From: Gammaproteobacteria bacterium
Lineage (GTDB): Bacteria; Pseudomonadota; Gammaproteobacteria; Poriferisulfidales; Poriferisulfidaceae
DNA length: 64,000 nucleotides
Reading direction: 5' to 3'
Assembly: GCA_028819565.1 (NCBI GenBank)
Contig: JAPPLD010000027.1
Span: forward strand, 99,772 to 163,771
A model generated the notes under the pieces. It was given only the letters and a program-made list of their open reading frames with translations, made no database searches and was not told where the DNA came from. Each line of letters opens with the position of its first letter. Within the stretch, counting starts at the first letter, position 1. Position numbers and translations under genes: made by a program. Below, piece after piece: positions 32,617-43,321 of this stretch.

Positions 32617-32702
32617 GCCGATGTGGTGGAATTTGGTAGACACGCTGTCTTGAGGGGGCAGTGGCGAAAGCCGTGCCGGTTCGAGTCCGGCCATCGGCAC
32701 CA
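32617..32702 (+). tRNA. tRNA-Leu (anticodon GAG)
   Basis: Acceptor GCCGATG/CATCGGC, anticodon stem-loop CTGTC-TTGAGGG-GGCAG, T-arm GGTTCGAGTCC, encoded CCA; secG-leu tRNA synteny. Confidence 0.95.
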
Positions 32703-32736
32703 ATTGGCTATCCAGTAATATTTGAAGTGTTTGGTA

Positions 32737-33297
32737 ATGGCTAAAAATCGGCGTTTCAAGGATCGGCACCTTCAACTATTTGATCTTGTAGATCGCTTTG
32801 AAGCTGTGCCGAGTTCGACACATGTCTATAAGGCGCTTGCCACAATAGAGCGCTTGAAAGATGAAGGGCTAAAATTCTGGGATGAAGGTTCTAGTCAACT
32901 AACCCATTGGCAGGGCTATTGCTCTGCCCTATGGACATTCCTCAACACTGAATTGGGTAAGCGCCGACATATTGAGAAACAAGATTTGGCGACCGCCTTG
33001 AGAGAATATAACGCTGAATTTGAACATTCCACTCACGGCATGTTCGAAATGCTTTATGGAATATCTGATAATCCAGACAACGACGAAAGAATCAAACAAA
33101 TGCTTTGTTGGTTTGACTTGGCATACAGATTGTCTGCCTATGCCATAACTTCTTTCTGGATCGACGAAAAGTCTGATCAGAGTTCAGTAAAAATTAAAAT
33201 GAATGTAACAACTGGAGAACGTGCCGAGGACTGGTCGTACAAAGGGATGGAAAAACCAAAATATAGAAAACACCAGCGTGGCACCGAAAAACTATAA
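32737..33297 (+). CDS. Hypothetical protein, AT-richer than its surroundings
   Basis: Open frame MAKNRRFKDRHLQLFDLVDRF...; no recognised domain. Confidence 0.55.
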   Translation: MAKNRRFKDRHLQLFDLVDRFEAVPSSTHVYKALATIERLKDEGLKFWDEGSSQLTHWQGYCSALWTFLNTELGKRRHIEKQDLATALREYNAEFEHSTHGMFEMLYGISDNPDNDERIKQMLCWFDLAYRLSAYAITSFWIDEKSDQSSVKIKMNVTTGERAEDWSYKGMEKPKYRKHQRGTEKL

Positions 33298-33395
33298 GGA
33301 AAGTTTCTGCACGTGTATGAGCAAAACACTAAGGTAATTTTTCTAAGTCCAACATCTTTCGTCCTTGACAAGTCCAAAAGGCTTTAGGCATTCGC

Positions 33396-36300
33396 ATGAC
33401 TGACCCGCTGGCTCCCGCTGATCCGGGGAAAAGCGTTGCCGTCTTCGCGTCGGCGGGAACCGGCAAAACTTGGCTGCTGGTCGCGCGCATCCTTCGCCTG
33501 TTGCTGGCGGGCGCCGAACCCGATTCCATCTTGGCCATCACCTTCACCCGCAAGGCGGCGGCGGAAATCCAGCAGCGCCTGACCGAGAGGCTGGCTGGCT
33601 GGCTGGCTCTCGACGATCCGGACCTGATTGAGGACCTGAGGAAGATCGGTGTCGACGAACCGGAGCAGCATCTGGACCGTGCCCGGGCACTGTTCGAAAC
33701 CGTGCAGTTTGCAGATCAGACTATCCGCATCGCAACCTTTCATTCCTTCTTCCAAGAACTGCTGCAGCGCTTCCCTCTGGAGGCCGGGATCCCCGCCGGA
33801 TTCGCGATCCCACAAAGGGAACAGGCCGCCCGCTTACACCAGGCTGCAGAAGACCTGCTTTTCGAGGAGACCCTTCGCAACCCCGGCAGCGAATTGGCCG
33901 AATCCATGAATGCGATCATGGTGGAAGTCCCGAACTTATGGAACCTGCGCCGCATCTTGGCAGGATTTCGGGGGCACATTCTGGAATGGCGCGCTTTCGA
34001 AGGCGAATTCACCCTGGAACAATTGCGCGCGCACCTCCACGATGAGGTTTTTCGCCTGAACGAAGCTTCGGATCCTGTCCGGATTTCCGAAATCGAGCCG
34101 GGGATTCGCCATCTTGCGGGCCTGTTGGAGAAAAGTGGCGCCTCGGAGAAATCCAACCAAGCCCAGGCCGCAGTCAAACTGTGCCGTGCCCTTGAAGAAG
34201 ACGAGACCGGAAGCCTCGAACAGATCCAGCATCTCCACCAAGCCCTGGACGATCCAAAGGGAGAAGGCGTCAGACGCTCGCTTGTTCCGACGCAAGACGC
34301 GGTACGGAAACGTCTAGGCGAGGACGATGCCAAGGAACTCGAACAGCAACTTGATTCGTGGCATCGATCGACTTTCGAATCTCTGGACGGGCTGCTACGC
34401 CGGAAAGCCTGCGAACTCAACGGCCATTGGTACACGGTCGTCGGGCGGCTGGCCGAGAACTACCAGCGCCTGAAGCAGACATACGGCTACATGGACTACG
34501 ACGACCTGTTGTGGTTCGCAAACCGGCTGATGAACGGTGGCATCGAGTGGGTTCAGTACAAGCTCGGACAGAGATTCCGGCATGTGCTGGTCGACGAATT
34601 CCAGGACACCGACGCCCTGTCCTGGCAAACCCTGCAGGTCTTCCTCGAAGCCCTGCATGAAACCGAGGACGGATCCAGTTCCGCATTCATCGTCGGCGAC
34701 ACCAAGCAGTCCATCTACCAATGGCGACGCGCCAACCCAGAGATCCAAAAGGAGGCCGGCGTTTATCTCCAGTCCTATTTGCAGGCGGACGAACCCACTT
34801 CCATGGACGCCTCCCGCCGCTCATCCGAGATCATCATCGATTTCGTCAACGACGCTTTCGGCGAGGACGGTCTTTTCCCTCTTCCGGATTTCCCCCCTCA
34901 CCAGACTCATCTGGCAGAACTTTGGGGACGGGTCGAACTGCTTCCGTTCATCCCGAAAGAACCACGCGATAAACCGTCGGAGCGTGAGCTTGATGAGCCG
35001 TTGCGCAATCCCCTGACCGATCCCCGTCCCGAAACCCGATCCACCCACCTGGAACAGATGGCCGACCAGATCGCCCAGCGAATCCGACAAATCATTGACG
35101 AACGGGTTGCCATCGAGGACCGGGAGTCCGGAGACCGCGCCGCCCGGTACCGCGACTGCATGATTCTGGTGAACCGGCGCACTCATGTGCCACAGATCGA
35201 ACACGCATTGGCACGGCTCAAGATCCCCTTCGCGCGTCAGTCCCGACAGACCCTGCTCAACCACCTGGAAGTGCGGGACATGCAGGCTCTGCTCCAATCC
35301 CTGATTCGCCCAGCAGACGACCTGCATCTGGTGCAGGCGCTGCGTTCCCCGCTGTACAACATCACGGATGAAGAATTGATGGAACTGGCGCGCACAGATA
35401 CGAACTCGGGACACTGGGCCGAACGCCTGAAGATCCTGGCTCAACAGAAAGACCCGGATCATCCGTTGCGGCGTGCAGCCAGGGACTTCAAAAAGTGGCG
35501 GGAACTGATCGGTCACATTCCCACCCACGACCTGCTGGACCGGATTTACTTCGAAACGGATGCATTGCGCTGCTACCGAGATGCTTGGCCGAACGAAGAA
35601 CGCGGCGAGCGCGCGGTCAGCAACCTGACCCGCTTCATCGAGCTGACCCTGGAGTTTGACAGTGGGCGTTACCCCAGCACAGCGGCTTTCGTCCACTTCA
35701 TCGAGGAAATGCGCTGCGGCCGCGTCGAGGGCTACGACGCCCCCGATCTCGTCAGCCTGAAATCAGATGATCAGGACGACCGCGTCCAGATTCTGACCGT
35801 GCATGCGGCCAAGGGCCTGGAGAAACCGATCGTCATATATGCCGAACTGGACAAGCCCAGAGAGCAGGGTCGGCACGGAGATATTCTGCTCGATTGGCCC
35901 GCCGACGAAACCCGCCCTCGGCGCTTCCTGTTCCGACCCCGCACAGAAGACATGGATTCCTGCTCACTGGAATGCCTGGAACTGGCACGCCAGAAAAGAC
36001 GGGCGGAAGAACTTAATCGTGCTTATGTCGCATTTACCCGTGCCCGGCAGATGTTGATCCTCTGCCAGTACGAGGAACTCCACGAAGAACTTCGGGAATT
36101 GTTCCCGGGGGCACCCGGGAAGGAAGCCGAATTGCTGGCCCGAGGTCCGAAGCCGCCCACTCTATCCACCGATGCCGCACCTCCCCCCTCTATGCCAGAA
36201 CCGGATTGCGCCGGGCTGGACACACCATTCGCACTTCCAGGCACGACCTCGCCAAGCATGGTCGACAAATTGGATGAAGCCGGAGAAGCCGAAGGCACGG

Positions 36301-36803
36301 ACAGAATCTTGGAGCGACAACACGCGCTGGAACGCGGACGCGCCATCCATGCCCTGATCGAATTGCTGGAAGCTGGCGAACCGGATAGGATCGAGCTCGA
36401 ACGCCTAGCAAATAACTACAACCGCGACCTTGAAGATCCTGATTTTCAGGACTGGCTGAACGAAGCCCGCCAAGTAGTCGCCGATTCGGAACTGGATCCG
36501 GTATTCCGACCTGATCCCCAGACCCGCGTGTACGCGGAAGTGCCCGTGCTTTGCAGAACCGAAACGGGCGAGGGATTCGGCATCATCGACCGGCTGCTGC
36601 TCTCTCCGGACACAGCCTGGGTTATCGACTTCAAGTCCCATGCCACGGAGGATCCGGAAGAATTGGCCGGAATCGCCGAGCATTATGCGGGGCAGATGAA
36701 CGAATATGCCCGTTACATCCGCCTCGTCTACCCCGACCGGTCAGTGCGCTGTTCCCTGCTGTTCACGCGCAGCCGCCAGCTGCACGACATGCCCGATCTG
36801 TAG
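33396..36803 (+). CDS. AddA/UvrD-like helicase with C-terminal PD-(D/E)XK nuclease
   Basis: Walker A FASAGTGKTWLLVARILRLLL; ILAITFTRKAAAEI; LVDEFQDTD; C-term IIDRLLLSPDTAWVIDFKSH...YAGQMNEYARYI. Confidence 0.92.
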   Translation: MTDPLAPADPGKSVAVFASAGTGKTWLLVARILRLLLAGAEPDSILAITFTRKAAAEIQQRLTERLAGWLALDDPDLIEDLRKIGVDEPEQHLDRARALFETVQFADQTIRIATFHSFFQELLQRFPLEAGIPAGFAIPQREQAARLHQAAEDLLFEETLRNPGSELAESMNAIMVEVPNLWNLRRILAGFRGHILEWRAFEGEFTLEQLRAHLHDEVFRLNEASDPVRISEIEPGIRHLAGLLEKSGASEKSNQAQAAVKLCRALEEDETGSLEQIQHLHQALDDPKGEGVRRSLVPTQDAVRKRLGEDDAKELEQQLDSWHRSTFESLDGLLRRKACELNGHWYTVVGRLAENYQRLKQTYGYMDYDDLLWFANRLMNGGIEWVQYKLGQRFRHVLVDEFQDTDALSWQTLQVFLEALHETEDGSSSAFIVGDTKQSIYQWRRANPEIQKEAGVYLQSYLQADEPTSMDASRRSSEIIIDFVNDAFGEDGLFPLPDFPPHQTHLAELWGRVELLPFIPKEPRDKPSERELDEPLRNPLTDPRPETRSTHLEQMADQIAQRIRQIIDERVAIEDRESGDRAARYRDCMILVNRRTHVPQIEHALARLKIPFARQSRQTLLNHLEVRDMQALLQSLIRPADDLHLVQALRSPLYNITDEELMELARTDTNSGHWAERLKILAQQKDPDHPLRRAARDFKKWRELIGHIPTHDLLDRIYFETDALRCYRDAWPNEERGERAVSNLTRFIELTLEFDSGRYPSTAAFVHFIEEMRCGRVEGYDAPDLVSLKSDDQDDRVQILTVHAAKGLEKPIVIYAELDKPREQGRHGDILLDWPADETRPRRFLFRPRTEDMDSCSLECLELARQKRRAEELNRAYVAFTRARQMLILCQYEELHEELRELFPGAPGKEAELLARGPKPPTLSTDAAPPPSMPEPDCAGLDTPFALPGTTSPSMVDKLDEAGEAEGTDRILERQHALERGRAIHALIELLEAGEPDRIELERLANNYNRDLEDPDFQDWLNEARQVVADSELDPVFRPDPQTRVYAEVPVLCRTETGEGFGIIDRLLLSPDTAWVIDFKSHATEDPEELAGIAEHYAGQMNEYARYIRLVYPDRSVRCSLLFTRSRQLHDMPDL

Positions 36804-36812
36804 AATCCGGAA

Positions 36813-37523
36813 TCAGTCGCCAAGCAGGGCCAAGATCTCTGCCGGTGGGCGGTAGCCGCGGATCAGCGAACCGTCTGACAGGAAAATGGAGGGGGTCGAC
36901 CGGATGTTGATCCGCTCGACCAGGTTCATGTGCTCCAGGACCGGGTTCGCACAGGTCTTCGGAGAGATTGACTCCCGGCGCTTGGCACGGGTCAGCGCAT
37001 CCAAGGGATCATTGGAACACCAAACACTGACCGACTTCCGATAGCTCTCGCTCCCCTCGCCGGCCCGCGGGTACAGCAGATAGCGGACTTCGATTCCGGC
37101 GTTGTTGAGCTCCTCGATATGCTCATGGAATCTCTGGCAGTATGGGCAATCGATATCCGTGACCACGACGAGCGAGTGGCGGCGCGGCATGGTCGCCGGG
37201 AAGACCAGCATCTTATCCGTGCCATAGGCGTTCAACAGTCTCACCCGAATCTCGGCCCGGGAGATCTCTGTCAGATTGATCCGACTATCTACATCGATCA
37301 GATTGCCGTCCGTAATCAGGTGCTTCCCATCACCCGTAATGTAGAAAATGTCCGCGCCGTACAACACTTCGTACAAGCCCGGCGATGGCGAAAGGCGGAT
37401 TTGGTCCGGCGTGTGGCCCGGTATCAGCAGTTGCAGGCGTTCCCGGAGTTGCTCGCTGTTCGTTTCCGCGGAAGCTGCGGCCGCGAGCAGCAAAGTACCG
37501 AGCAACAGGATTCGCCTAGCCAC
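36813..37523 (-). CDS. dsbC: DsbC-like thiol:disulfide interchange protein
   Basis: Signal peptide; [40 protein letters not shown] start inferred, overlaps xerD end. Confidence 0.9.
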   Translation of the reverse strand: MARRILLLGTLLLAAAASAETNSEQLRERLQLLIPGHTPDQIRLSPSPGLYEVLYGADIFYITGDGKHLITDGNLIDVDSRINLTEISRAEIRVRLLNAYGTDKMLVFPATMPRRHSLVVVTDIDCPYCQRFHEHIEELNNAGIEVRYLLYPRAGEGSESYRKSVSVWCSNDPLDALTRAKRRESISPKTCANPVLEHMNLVERINIRSTPSIFLSDGSLIRGYRPPAEILALLGD

Positions 37524-38409
37524 GGGGGTGGTGAACCCGGTGCATGTCTTTGAGTTTGTCATGAGCAACGTGAGTATAGATTTGAGTCGTAGCGAGATCG
37601 CTATGGCCGAGCAGCATCTGCACCACCCGCAAGTCCGCCCCATGGTTGAGCAGGTGCGTGGCGAATGTGTGTCTCAGCGTGTGCGGCGTCAGCGGTTTGG
37701 TGATGCCGGCCTTCCGAGCTACTTGACGCAGCATCTGCCAGAAAGCCTGACGGGTCATCGCCCGGCCTTGGCGGGTGACGAACAGGTCCTCGGTCCGAGG
37801 GCGGTCTTTCAAGAACGCCGGCCGGGAATCCCGGAGGTAACGCTCCAGCCAATCGGTTGCGCACTCGCCGATCGGCACCAGTCGTTCCTTCATGCCCTTC
37901 CCCACCAATCGCAGGACTCCGGTTTTCATGTTGATCTGACCCTGTTTTAGGGTGACCAGTTCACTAACCCTGAGTCCGCAGGCATAAAGCAGTTCCAGCA
38001 TGGCACGATCCCGCAATCCTTTAGGGGTGTCCGTGTTCGGCGTACTCAACAGGGTTTCGATTTCCTGCTCGCTCAGTACGGAGGGCAGGTATCGAGACGG
38101 CTTCGGGGTAATGACCTGCGTACAGGGATCGTCACTGCGCAGGGCATGCCGCTTCGCATAGCGGTAGAACAGCCGAATCGCCGACAGAATGCGTGCCACG
38201 CTGCTGGCCTGCATGCCCTTTTGGAGCCGGGAGGCCAGATACATCTGGATGTCGCCGCCATCCGCCGCGCGCAGGCTTGCGCCCTGTGCATTCAGCCATT
38301 TTGAAAACCCTGTTAAATCAGATCGATACGCCAGCATTGTCGAGCGCGCGAGTCCCTGCTCCGCCCAGCTGCTGTCAAGGAAAGCATCGATTGCATCGAT
38401 GTCGGACAT
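37516..38409 (-). CDS. xerD: Site-specific tyrosine recombinase XerD
   Basis: [15 protein letters not shown]...[39 protein letters not shown]. Confidence 0.96.
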   Translation of the reverse strand: MSDIDAIDAFLDSSWAEQGLARSTMLAYRSDLTGFSKWLNAQGASLRAADGGDIQMYLASRLQKGMQASSVARILSAIRLFYRYAKRHALRSDDPCTQVITPKPSRYLPSVLSEQEIETLLSTPNTDTPKGLRDRAMLELLYACGLRVSELVTLKQGQINMKTGVLRLVGKGMKERLVPIGECATDWLERYLRDSRPAFLKDRPRTEDLFVTRQGRAMTRQAFWQMLRQVARKAGITKPLTPHTLRHTFATHLLNHGADLRVVQMLLGHSDLATTQIYTHVAHDKLKDMHRVHHPRG

Positions 38410-38460
38410 GGTGCAGAAAGTATACAGCAGCGGGCGTGTTCGGTGTGCTACACTCGCCGC

Positions 38461-38877
38461 ATGCCGTCTGCGAACACCGTCGGCCTCTGGCGGCGATTGG
38501 GTTGCATCCTCTATGACCTTCTGGCGCTGGCCGCCATCTGGTGGGCCGCCAGCATCCCGTTCGCCATGCTGGACCTGTCTGTGCCCGGTTCCCCGGAGCG
38601 CATGCTGTATCAAGCCTACCTTTCCATCGTCGGGTTGGCTTATTTTGTCCTGTGCTGGCGTGCCCGCAGCGCCACAATCGGCATGCGTGCCTGGCGAGTC
38701 CGTATCGAGACCGTGGATGGCCAGAAGATCGGCTGGGGCGCTGCCGTGATTCGAGGTCTGGGCGCCGTCTTATCGTGGGCCTGCCTTGGGCTGGGATTCC
38801 TATGGAGCCTGTTCGGCGCGACGCGGCTCTGCTGGCACGACCAATGGAGCGCTACCCGGCTGGTTTCAGCGGAATGA
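38461..38877 (+). CDS. RDD family membrane protein
   Basis: [21 protein letters not shown]...[14 protein letters not shown]-rich. Confidence 0.85.
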   Translation: MPSANTVGLWRRLGCILYDLLALAAIWWAASIPFAMLDLSVPGSPERMLYQAYLSIVGLAYFVLCWRARSATIGMRAWRVRIETVDGQKIGWGAAVIRGLGAVLSWACLGLGFLWSLFGATRLCWHDQWSATRLVSAE

Positions 38878-38899
38878 GACGGAGTTGAAGACCGGAGCT

Positions 38900-40006
38900 C
38901 TACGCCTTACCGGGAAGACCATCCAAGACTTGACGCGTATTCGTTTGCTGCGCCAGCAAAACCGCACAACCGAGCAGGAAAAGCAGAACCAGCGGCAGAA
39001 ATGCCGCCAGCCAAGGCGGCAGGTCCATCAGCATTCCAAAGTGCCCGCCCACCCGGTTGAACAGGTAGATACCAATGCCACTGATCACGCCGATGAAGAT
39101 GCGCTGCCCGAGTCCCCCGCCGCGGGACTGGGTGAAAGCAAACGAAACCGTCAGCAACAAGACCACCACACAAGCCAGAGGCGTGGCGAAGCGTTGCCAC
39201 CAAGCGAACTGGTAGGGGCGCAGGTCCAGCTCTTCACCCTCGAAGTAGTCCAAGTAGCGATTCAGGCGTGTGATCGGCATCTCGTCGGCAGGCATCAGCA
39301 TCGTGTCCAACACGTCGACATCCGGCAGAGCCACGTCGGTTCTTAGTGCATGCTCCTCACGAGTCACGCTCCCGTCCGGGTGGATTGCGCTTTCCCGGAC
39401 GTCATACAGGATCCAGTGTCCCCCTACTAAATGCGCGCTCTTTGCATGCAGGCTATGCTCCAAACTGCCGTCAGCGGCCAAGCGATACGCCAGCACTTGG
39501 GACAGGCGGTCGCGCCGATCCCCCCGCAGTACGTGGAGGTAGTGGTCGCCTTTGCGAACCCATAACCCCTGCGTCTCTCCGACCGAGGCCCTCTTCTGCG
39601 GCTGCTGCCGAATGTCCCAAGCCAATTCCCCGCCCACCGGAGCAATCTTCTCTCCAATGAAAATGGTCACCAGTGCCAAGAGCAGGCCCACCGAGAGCAG
39701 CCTCCTGGACAGCCACCACACGCCCACTCCCGATGCGCGCAATGCCGTCATCTCATTGTCCGCGACCAGTTGACCCAGACTCAGCAGGCTGCCGATGAAC
39801 ACTGAAACCGGCAGCACTTCGTAGATGCGCTGCGGCATGGTCAGCACGATTACCCATAAAGCATCCGCAAACGAATAGCCTCCCGGACGCACTCGGCGCG
39901 CCTCGTCGATCAGGTCCACCAGGGTCAAGATCGTTACCACGGCCAGCGCCACCAGCCCAATCCCGACCAGTACGCGCCAAACCAGGTGGCGAGTCAGGAT
40001 ACTCAT
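38900..40006 (-). CDS. lptG: LPS export ABC transporter permease LptG
   Basis: MSILTRHLVWRVLVGIGLVALAVVTILTLVDLIDE...; paired with lptF, divergent from pepA. Confidence 0.93.
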   Translation of the reverse strand: MSILTRHLVWRVLVGIGLVALAVVTILTLVDLIDEARRVRPGGYSFADALWVIVLTMPQRIYEVLPVSVFIGSLLSLGQLVADNEMTALRASGVGVWWLSRRLLSVGLLLALVTIFIGEKIAPVGGELAWDIRQQPQKRASVGETQGLWVRKGDHYLHVLRGDRRDRLSQVLAYRLAADGSLEHSLHAKSAHLVGGHWILYDVRESAIHPDGSVTREEHALRTDVALPDVDVLDTMLMPADEMPITRLNRYLDYFEGEELDLRPYQFAWWQRFATPLACVVVLLLTVSFAFTQSRGGGLGQRIFIGVISGIGIYLFNRVGGHFGMLMDLPPWLAAFLPLVLLFLLGCAVLLAQQTNTRQVLDGLPGKA

Positions 40007-41343
40007 GTCCGACCCCGCCGGGCTTGTCGGTACAACAGGAAGATTCCCGCAGCCATCAGCACATGCACCCACCAGACGCCAGCCCAGGCAGGCCAATTCC
40101 CGCCCCGCACCTGGCTGGTCGCCAGCAACTGGAACTGCGCATAGACCAGGTAGATGGCGATTGCGTAGACGGCACGGGCGTACTTCCCTTCCCGGACCGA
40201 ACTGCGCGAAAGCGGGACGGCGAGCGCTAGCATCAGGAGCAGCGAGATCGGCAGGGACCACCGCCATTGCAATTCCGCGTGAGCTGCCGCAGAACCGTCC
40301 TCCCACAGCTGCTCCGGCGTCATGTATTTGGTATGTGTCCAGACGTTGGGCGGCGGCGCCATGCTGACCCGCAGCAGATGCCGGTCGAATTTCATGGTCT
40401 GGAAGTCCGCATCGCCCGGCCAGCCGCTATGCCAGCGGCCATCCTCGAAATCCAGCACGTAGACACCATTTTCCTGGTCCCGGGCCCGGGTGGCCCGGGC
40501 TGCGGTTTCAATATGAACCTGCTGTGATTCCGCATCGTAGCTGGCGAAAAACACGTCTTCCGCAACCTGTCCTTTCGTCCGGCTTGCGTACAGCGCCCAA
40601 CGTCCGTTTCGGGTCTGCATGAATCGGCCTTCCTGCATCAGGTCCAGCCCTGCCTCCAGACGGGCCTGATGATGGGCCAGCTCCGCTTCGAGCGACAGCC
40701 TGGGCGCGACATACAGGCTCATCACCCCCAGCATGACGGCCAAGGGAATACCGACCAATGCCATGGGCAGCAGCAAGCGGGTGTCGGAGTAGCCGCAGGA
40801 ATGTAGTGCCGTCACCTCGGCGTCCCGATGTAGGCGGCCAAGCGCCAGCACCGACGACAGGAGCATCAGGAATGGCAGCATGTGGACAAAGTAGGCGAGA
40901 AGCTTGTTGAACAGGAGTTCGTAGACGATGCCCGTAGAGAACTTGCCTTCGGTCAGGTAGCCGAGTTGCTGCATGAAGAGTTTGCTGGCGATCAGCAGCA
41001 ACAGGACCACGGTGACGGCAAATGCAGCCCGCAAAAGCTCATGCACCAGGTAGCGGTCCAAAATTGAAAGGCGCAATCCGGATATGCCAACCGTACGGAA
41101 ATCGAAACCGGATAGGCCCGACGCCAGCGTGTCGCATGCCTTGCCAGCAGCCTGTCCGAGATGCAGGAGCAGTGACAGCAGCCTGCCCATGCCGCGCAGG
41201 ATCCCACGGCTCAACCGAAGATCCAGGTCGGCGATGCGGCGGTCCAGCGACGACAGATGTCGATCCAAGTCGGACAGACCTTGGCTCAGGCGGCTTTTCA
41301 AAGAGGTGGAAAGGCGCAGTTTGATAGAATTTGCTTTCTTCAC
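40003..41343 (-). CDS. lptF: LPS export ABC transporter permease LptF with unusual N-terminal extension (start uncertain)
   Basis: LptF core SILDRYLVHELLRAAFAVTVVLLLLIASKLFMQQLGYL...; about 88 aa precede it. Confidence 0.9.
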   Translation of the reverse strand: MKKANSIKLRLSTSLKSRLSQGLSDLDRHLSSLDRRIADLDLRLSRGILRGMGRLLSLLLHLGQAAGKACDTLASGLSGFDFRTVGISGLRLSILDRYLVHELLRAAFAVTVVLLLLIASKLFMQQLGYLTEGKFSTGIVYELLFNKLLAYFVHMLPFLMLLSSVLALGRLHRDAEVTALHSCGYSDTRLLLPMALVGIPLAVMLGVMSLYVAPRLSLEAELAHHQARLEAGLDLMQEGRFMQTRNGRWALYASRTKGQVAEDVFFASYDAESQQVHIETAARATRARDQENGVYVLDFEDGRWHSGWPGDADFQTMKFDRHLLRVSMAPPPNVWTHTKYMTPEQLWEDGSAAAHAELQWRWSLPISLLLMLALAVPLSRSSVREGKYARAVYAIAIYLVYAQFQLLATSQVRGGNWPAWAGVWWVHVLMAAGIFLLYRQARRGRT

Positions 41344-41365
41344 ACGTGGCCTCTAGGTTCTCTCC

Positions 41366-42859
41366 ATGAAGTATTCCGTCGTCACCGCCTCACCCGCGGA
41401 AATCGCTTGCGACTGCCTGGTAGTGGGCATCTACGAAAACGGCCAGATGACTCCCGGCGCCCGAACCGTGGACCGGATCACGGGCGGGGCGGTCAGTGAC
41501 CTCCTCTCCCAGCAGGATGCAGCCGGCAAGGCCGAAACTCTCAACGCATTGTATCGCCCCGCCGGGCTGAAGGTTTCGCGCGTGTTGGTGGCCGGTTTCG
41601 GCGAATCCGGCAAGGTCGGGGAAAACGATTTCCTTAAGACGATGCGCCAAGTCGCTCGGATCCTGCACAAAGACTCCACGGTCGCGGCAACCCTCGCCAG
41701 CGGCGAAGTTAGGGTCGCCGGCAGGAATGCCCAATGGAATGCGCGCCAAACCGCATTGATCCTGGAGAACGCGGCCTACGTCTTCCAAGAGACCAAGCCC
41801 TCCGCCAAGCCTCCGGCCACGCCTTTGGAATCCGTTACGATCACGGCCTCCACGGCGGGCCGGGCCGGGGTCCGCAAGGCGGTGGATCAAGGTGTGGCGA
41901 TTGCGTCTGGAATGATCTGGACCCGGCAACTCGGCGACTTGCCGCCCAACCTCTGCACACCGAGTTACCTGGCTCGCCAAGCCCGCTCGCTGATTCGCGA
42001 AGATTCACGCTTTTCCGTCAAGTCATTCGGTCGCCGTGAACTTGAAAAACGCAATATGGGCGCATTCCTCGCCGTGGCGCAGGGCAGCCCGGAAGAACCG
42101 CAGTTAATCGTCATCGAATACCGCGGCAGGGCCCGCACCAAGGCTCCGATTGCGCTGGTCGGGAAAGGCGTGACGTTCGACACGGGAGGGATTTCCATCA
42201 AGCCCAGTTCCGCGATGGACGAAATGAAGTTCGACATGTGCGGTGCCGGCAGCGTGCTCGGCACGCTCAAGGCGGCAGCGGCACTGAATCTGCCCCAGCA
42301 TCTGGTCGGCATCATCCCGGCAACCGAGAACATGCCGGGCGGACGGGCCACCCGACCCGGCGACGTGGTCACTACTGCCTCCGGCCAGACCGTGGAAATC
42401 CTGAACACCGATGCCGAAGGCCGCCTGATTCTGTGCGACGCTCTCGATTACGCCCTCAGCTTCAAGCCCCGCCTGATCATCGACATCGCCACCCTGACCG
42501 GCGCCTGCCTGCACGCACTGGGCAAGCATGCCTCGGGGCTGTTCACGTACCAGAATTCGGTCGAGCGCGCGCTGGTCGCCGCCGGGCGCGAAAGTTGGGA
42601 CCGGGTCTGGCCGCTTCCGCTATGGGACGACTACCAGCCTGAACTGGACAGCAATTTCGCCGACATCGCGAACATCGGGGAGCGCTACGCGGGCGCCACC
42701 ACCGCCGCCTGCTTCCTGTCGCGCTTCGTCGGCGACACGCCGTGGGCGCATCTCGACATCGCCGGAACCGCCTGGAATACGGGCAAGAGCAAGGGGGCGA
42801 CCGGACGGCCGGTGCCGTTGTTGACGCACTTCCTGATGAAGGACGCCCAAAAATCCTGA
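41366..42859 (+). CDS. pepA: Leucyl aminopeptidase
   Basis: GKGVTFDTGGISIKPSSAMDEMKFDMCGAGSV...NTDAEGRLILCDAL. Confidence 0.97.
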   Translation: MKYSVVTASPAEIACDCLVVGIYENGQMTPGARTVDRITGGAVSDLLSQQDAAGKAETLNALYRPAGLKVSRVLVAGFGESGKVGENDFLKTMRQVARILHKDSTVAATLASGEVRVAGRNAQWNARQTALILENAAYVFQETKPSAKPPATPLESVTITASTAGRAGVRKAVDQGVAIASGMIWTRQLGDLPPNLCTPSYLARQARSLIREDSRFSVKSFGRRELEKRNMGAFLAVAQGSPEEPQLIVIEYRGRARTKAPIALVGKGVTFDTGGISIKPSSAMDEMKFDMCGAGSVLGTLKAAAALNLPQHLVGIIPATENMPGGRATRPGDVVTTASGQTVEILNTDAEGRLILCDALDYALSFKPRLIIDIATLTGACLHALGKHASGLFTYQNSVERALVAAGRESWDRVWPLPLWDDYQPELDSNFADIANIGERYAGATTAACFLSRFVGDTPWAHLDIAGTAWNTGKSKGATGRPVPLLTHFLMKDAQKS

Positions 42860-42863
42860 ACCG

Positions 42864-43280
42864 ATGGAGAACGTCCACTTCTACGTCATCAAGCGAGGCC
42901 ACCGCGAGCGGATCGTCTGCCAGATCGCGGAGAAGGCCGTGGCCCAGGGTCATCACGTGCACGTGCGGGTCCCGGACATGCAGGCCGCTGAATCGCTGAA
43001 TACCCAGATGTGGACCTTCCGCGACCAGAGTTTTCTTGCGCACAGCCTCGGACAAAGCCCAAGCCCGCACGTCCGGGTCACCATCCATGACGCTTGGCTG
43101 CCGCAGGAGCGGGATGTCCTGATCAATCTGGCCGACGATATGCCGGAAGAATATGAATCGTTCAACCGAGTCGCCGAAGTCGTGGGACCGGATGACGTCA
43201 CCAAGAACCATGGCCGCGCGCGCTTCCGCCAGTACCGGGAACTCGGCTTTGAGCCGGAGCTCCACGAGATCGTGAAATAG
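42864..43280 (+). CDS. holC: DNA polymerase III subunit chi
   Basis: [35 protein letters not shown]...; pepA-holC-valS synteny. Confidence 0.92.
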   Translation: MENVHFYVIKRGHRERIVCQIAEKAVAQGHHVHVRVPDMQAAESLNTQMWTFRDQSFLAHSLGQSPSPHVRVTIHDAWLPQERDVLINLADDMPEEYESFNRVAEVVGPDDVTKNHGRARFRQYRELGFEPELHEIVK

Positions 43281-43321
43281 GGCGGCCGCGCCCTCCCGCT
43301 CCCCTCCGGGCGGCCCGACAA

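Noticed and set aside
37516-38409. Tyrosine recombinase considered as a mobile-element integrase
   Set aside because: Sequence and dsbC neighbourhood fit housekeeping XerD.
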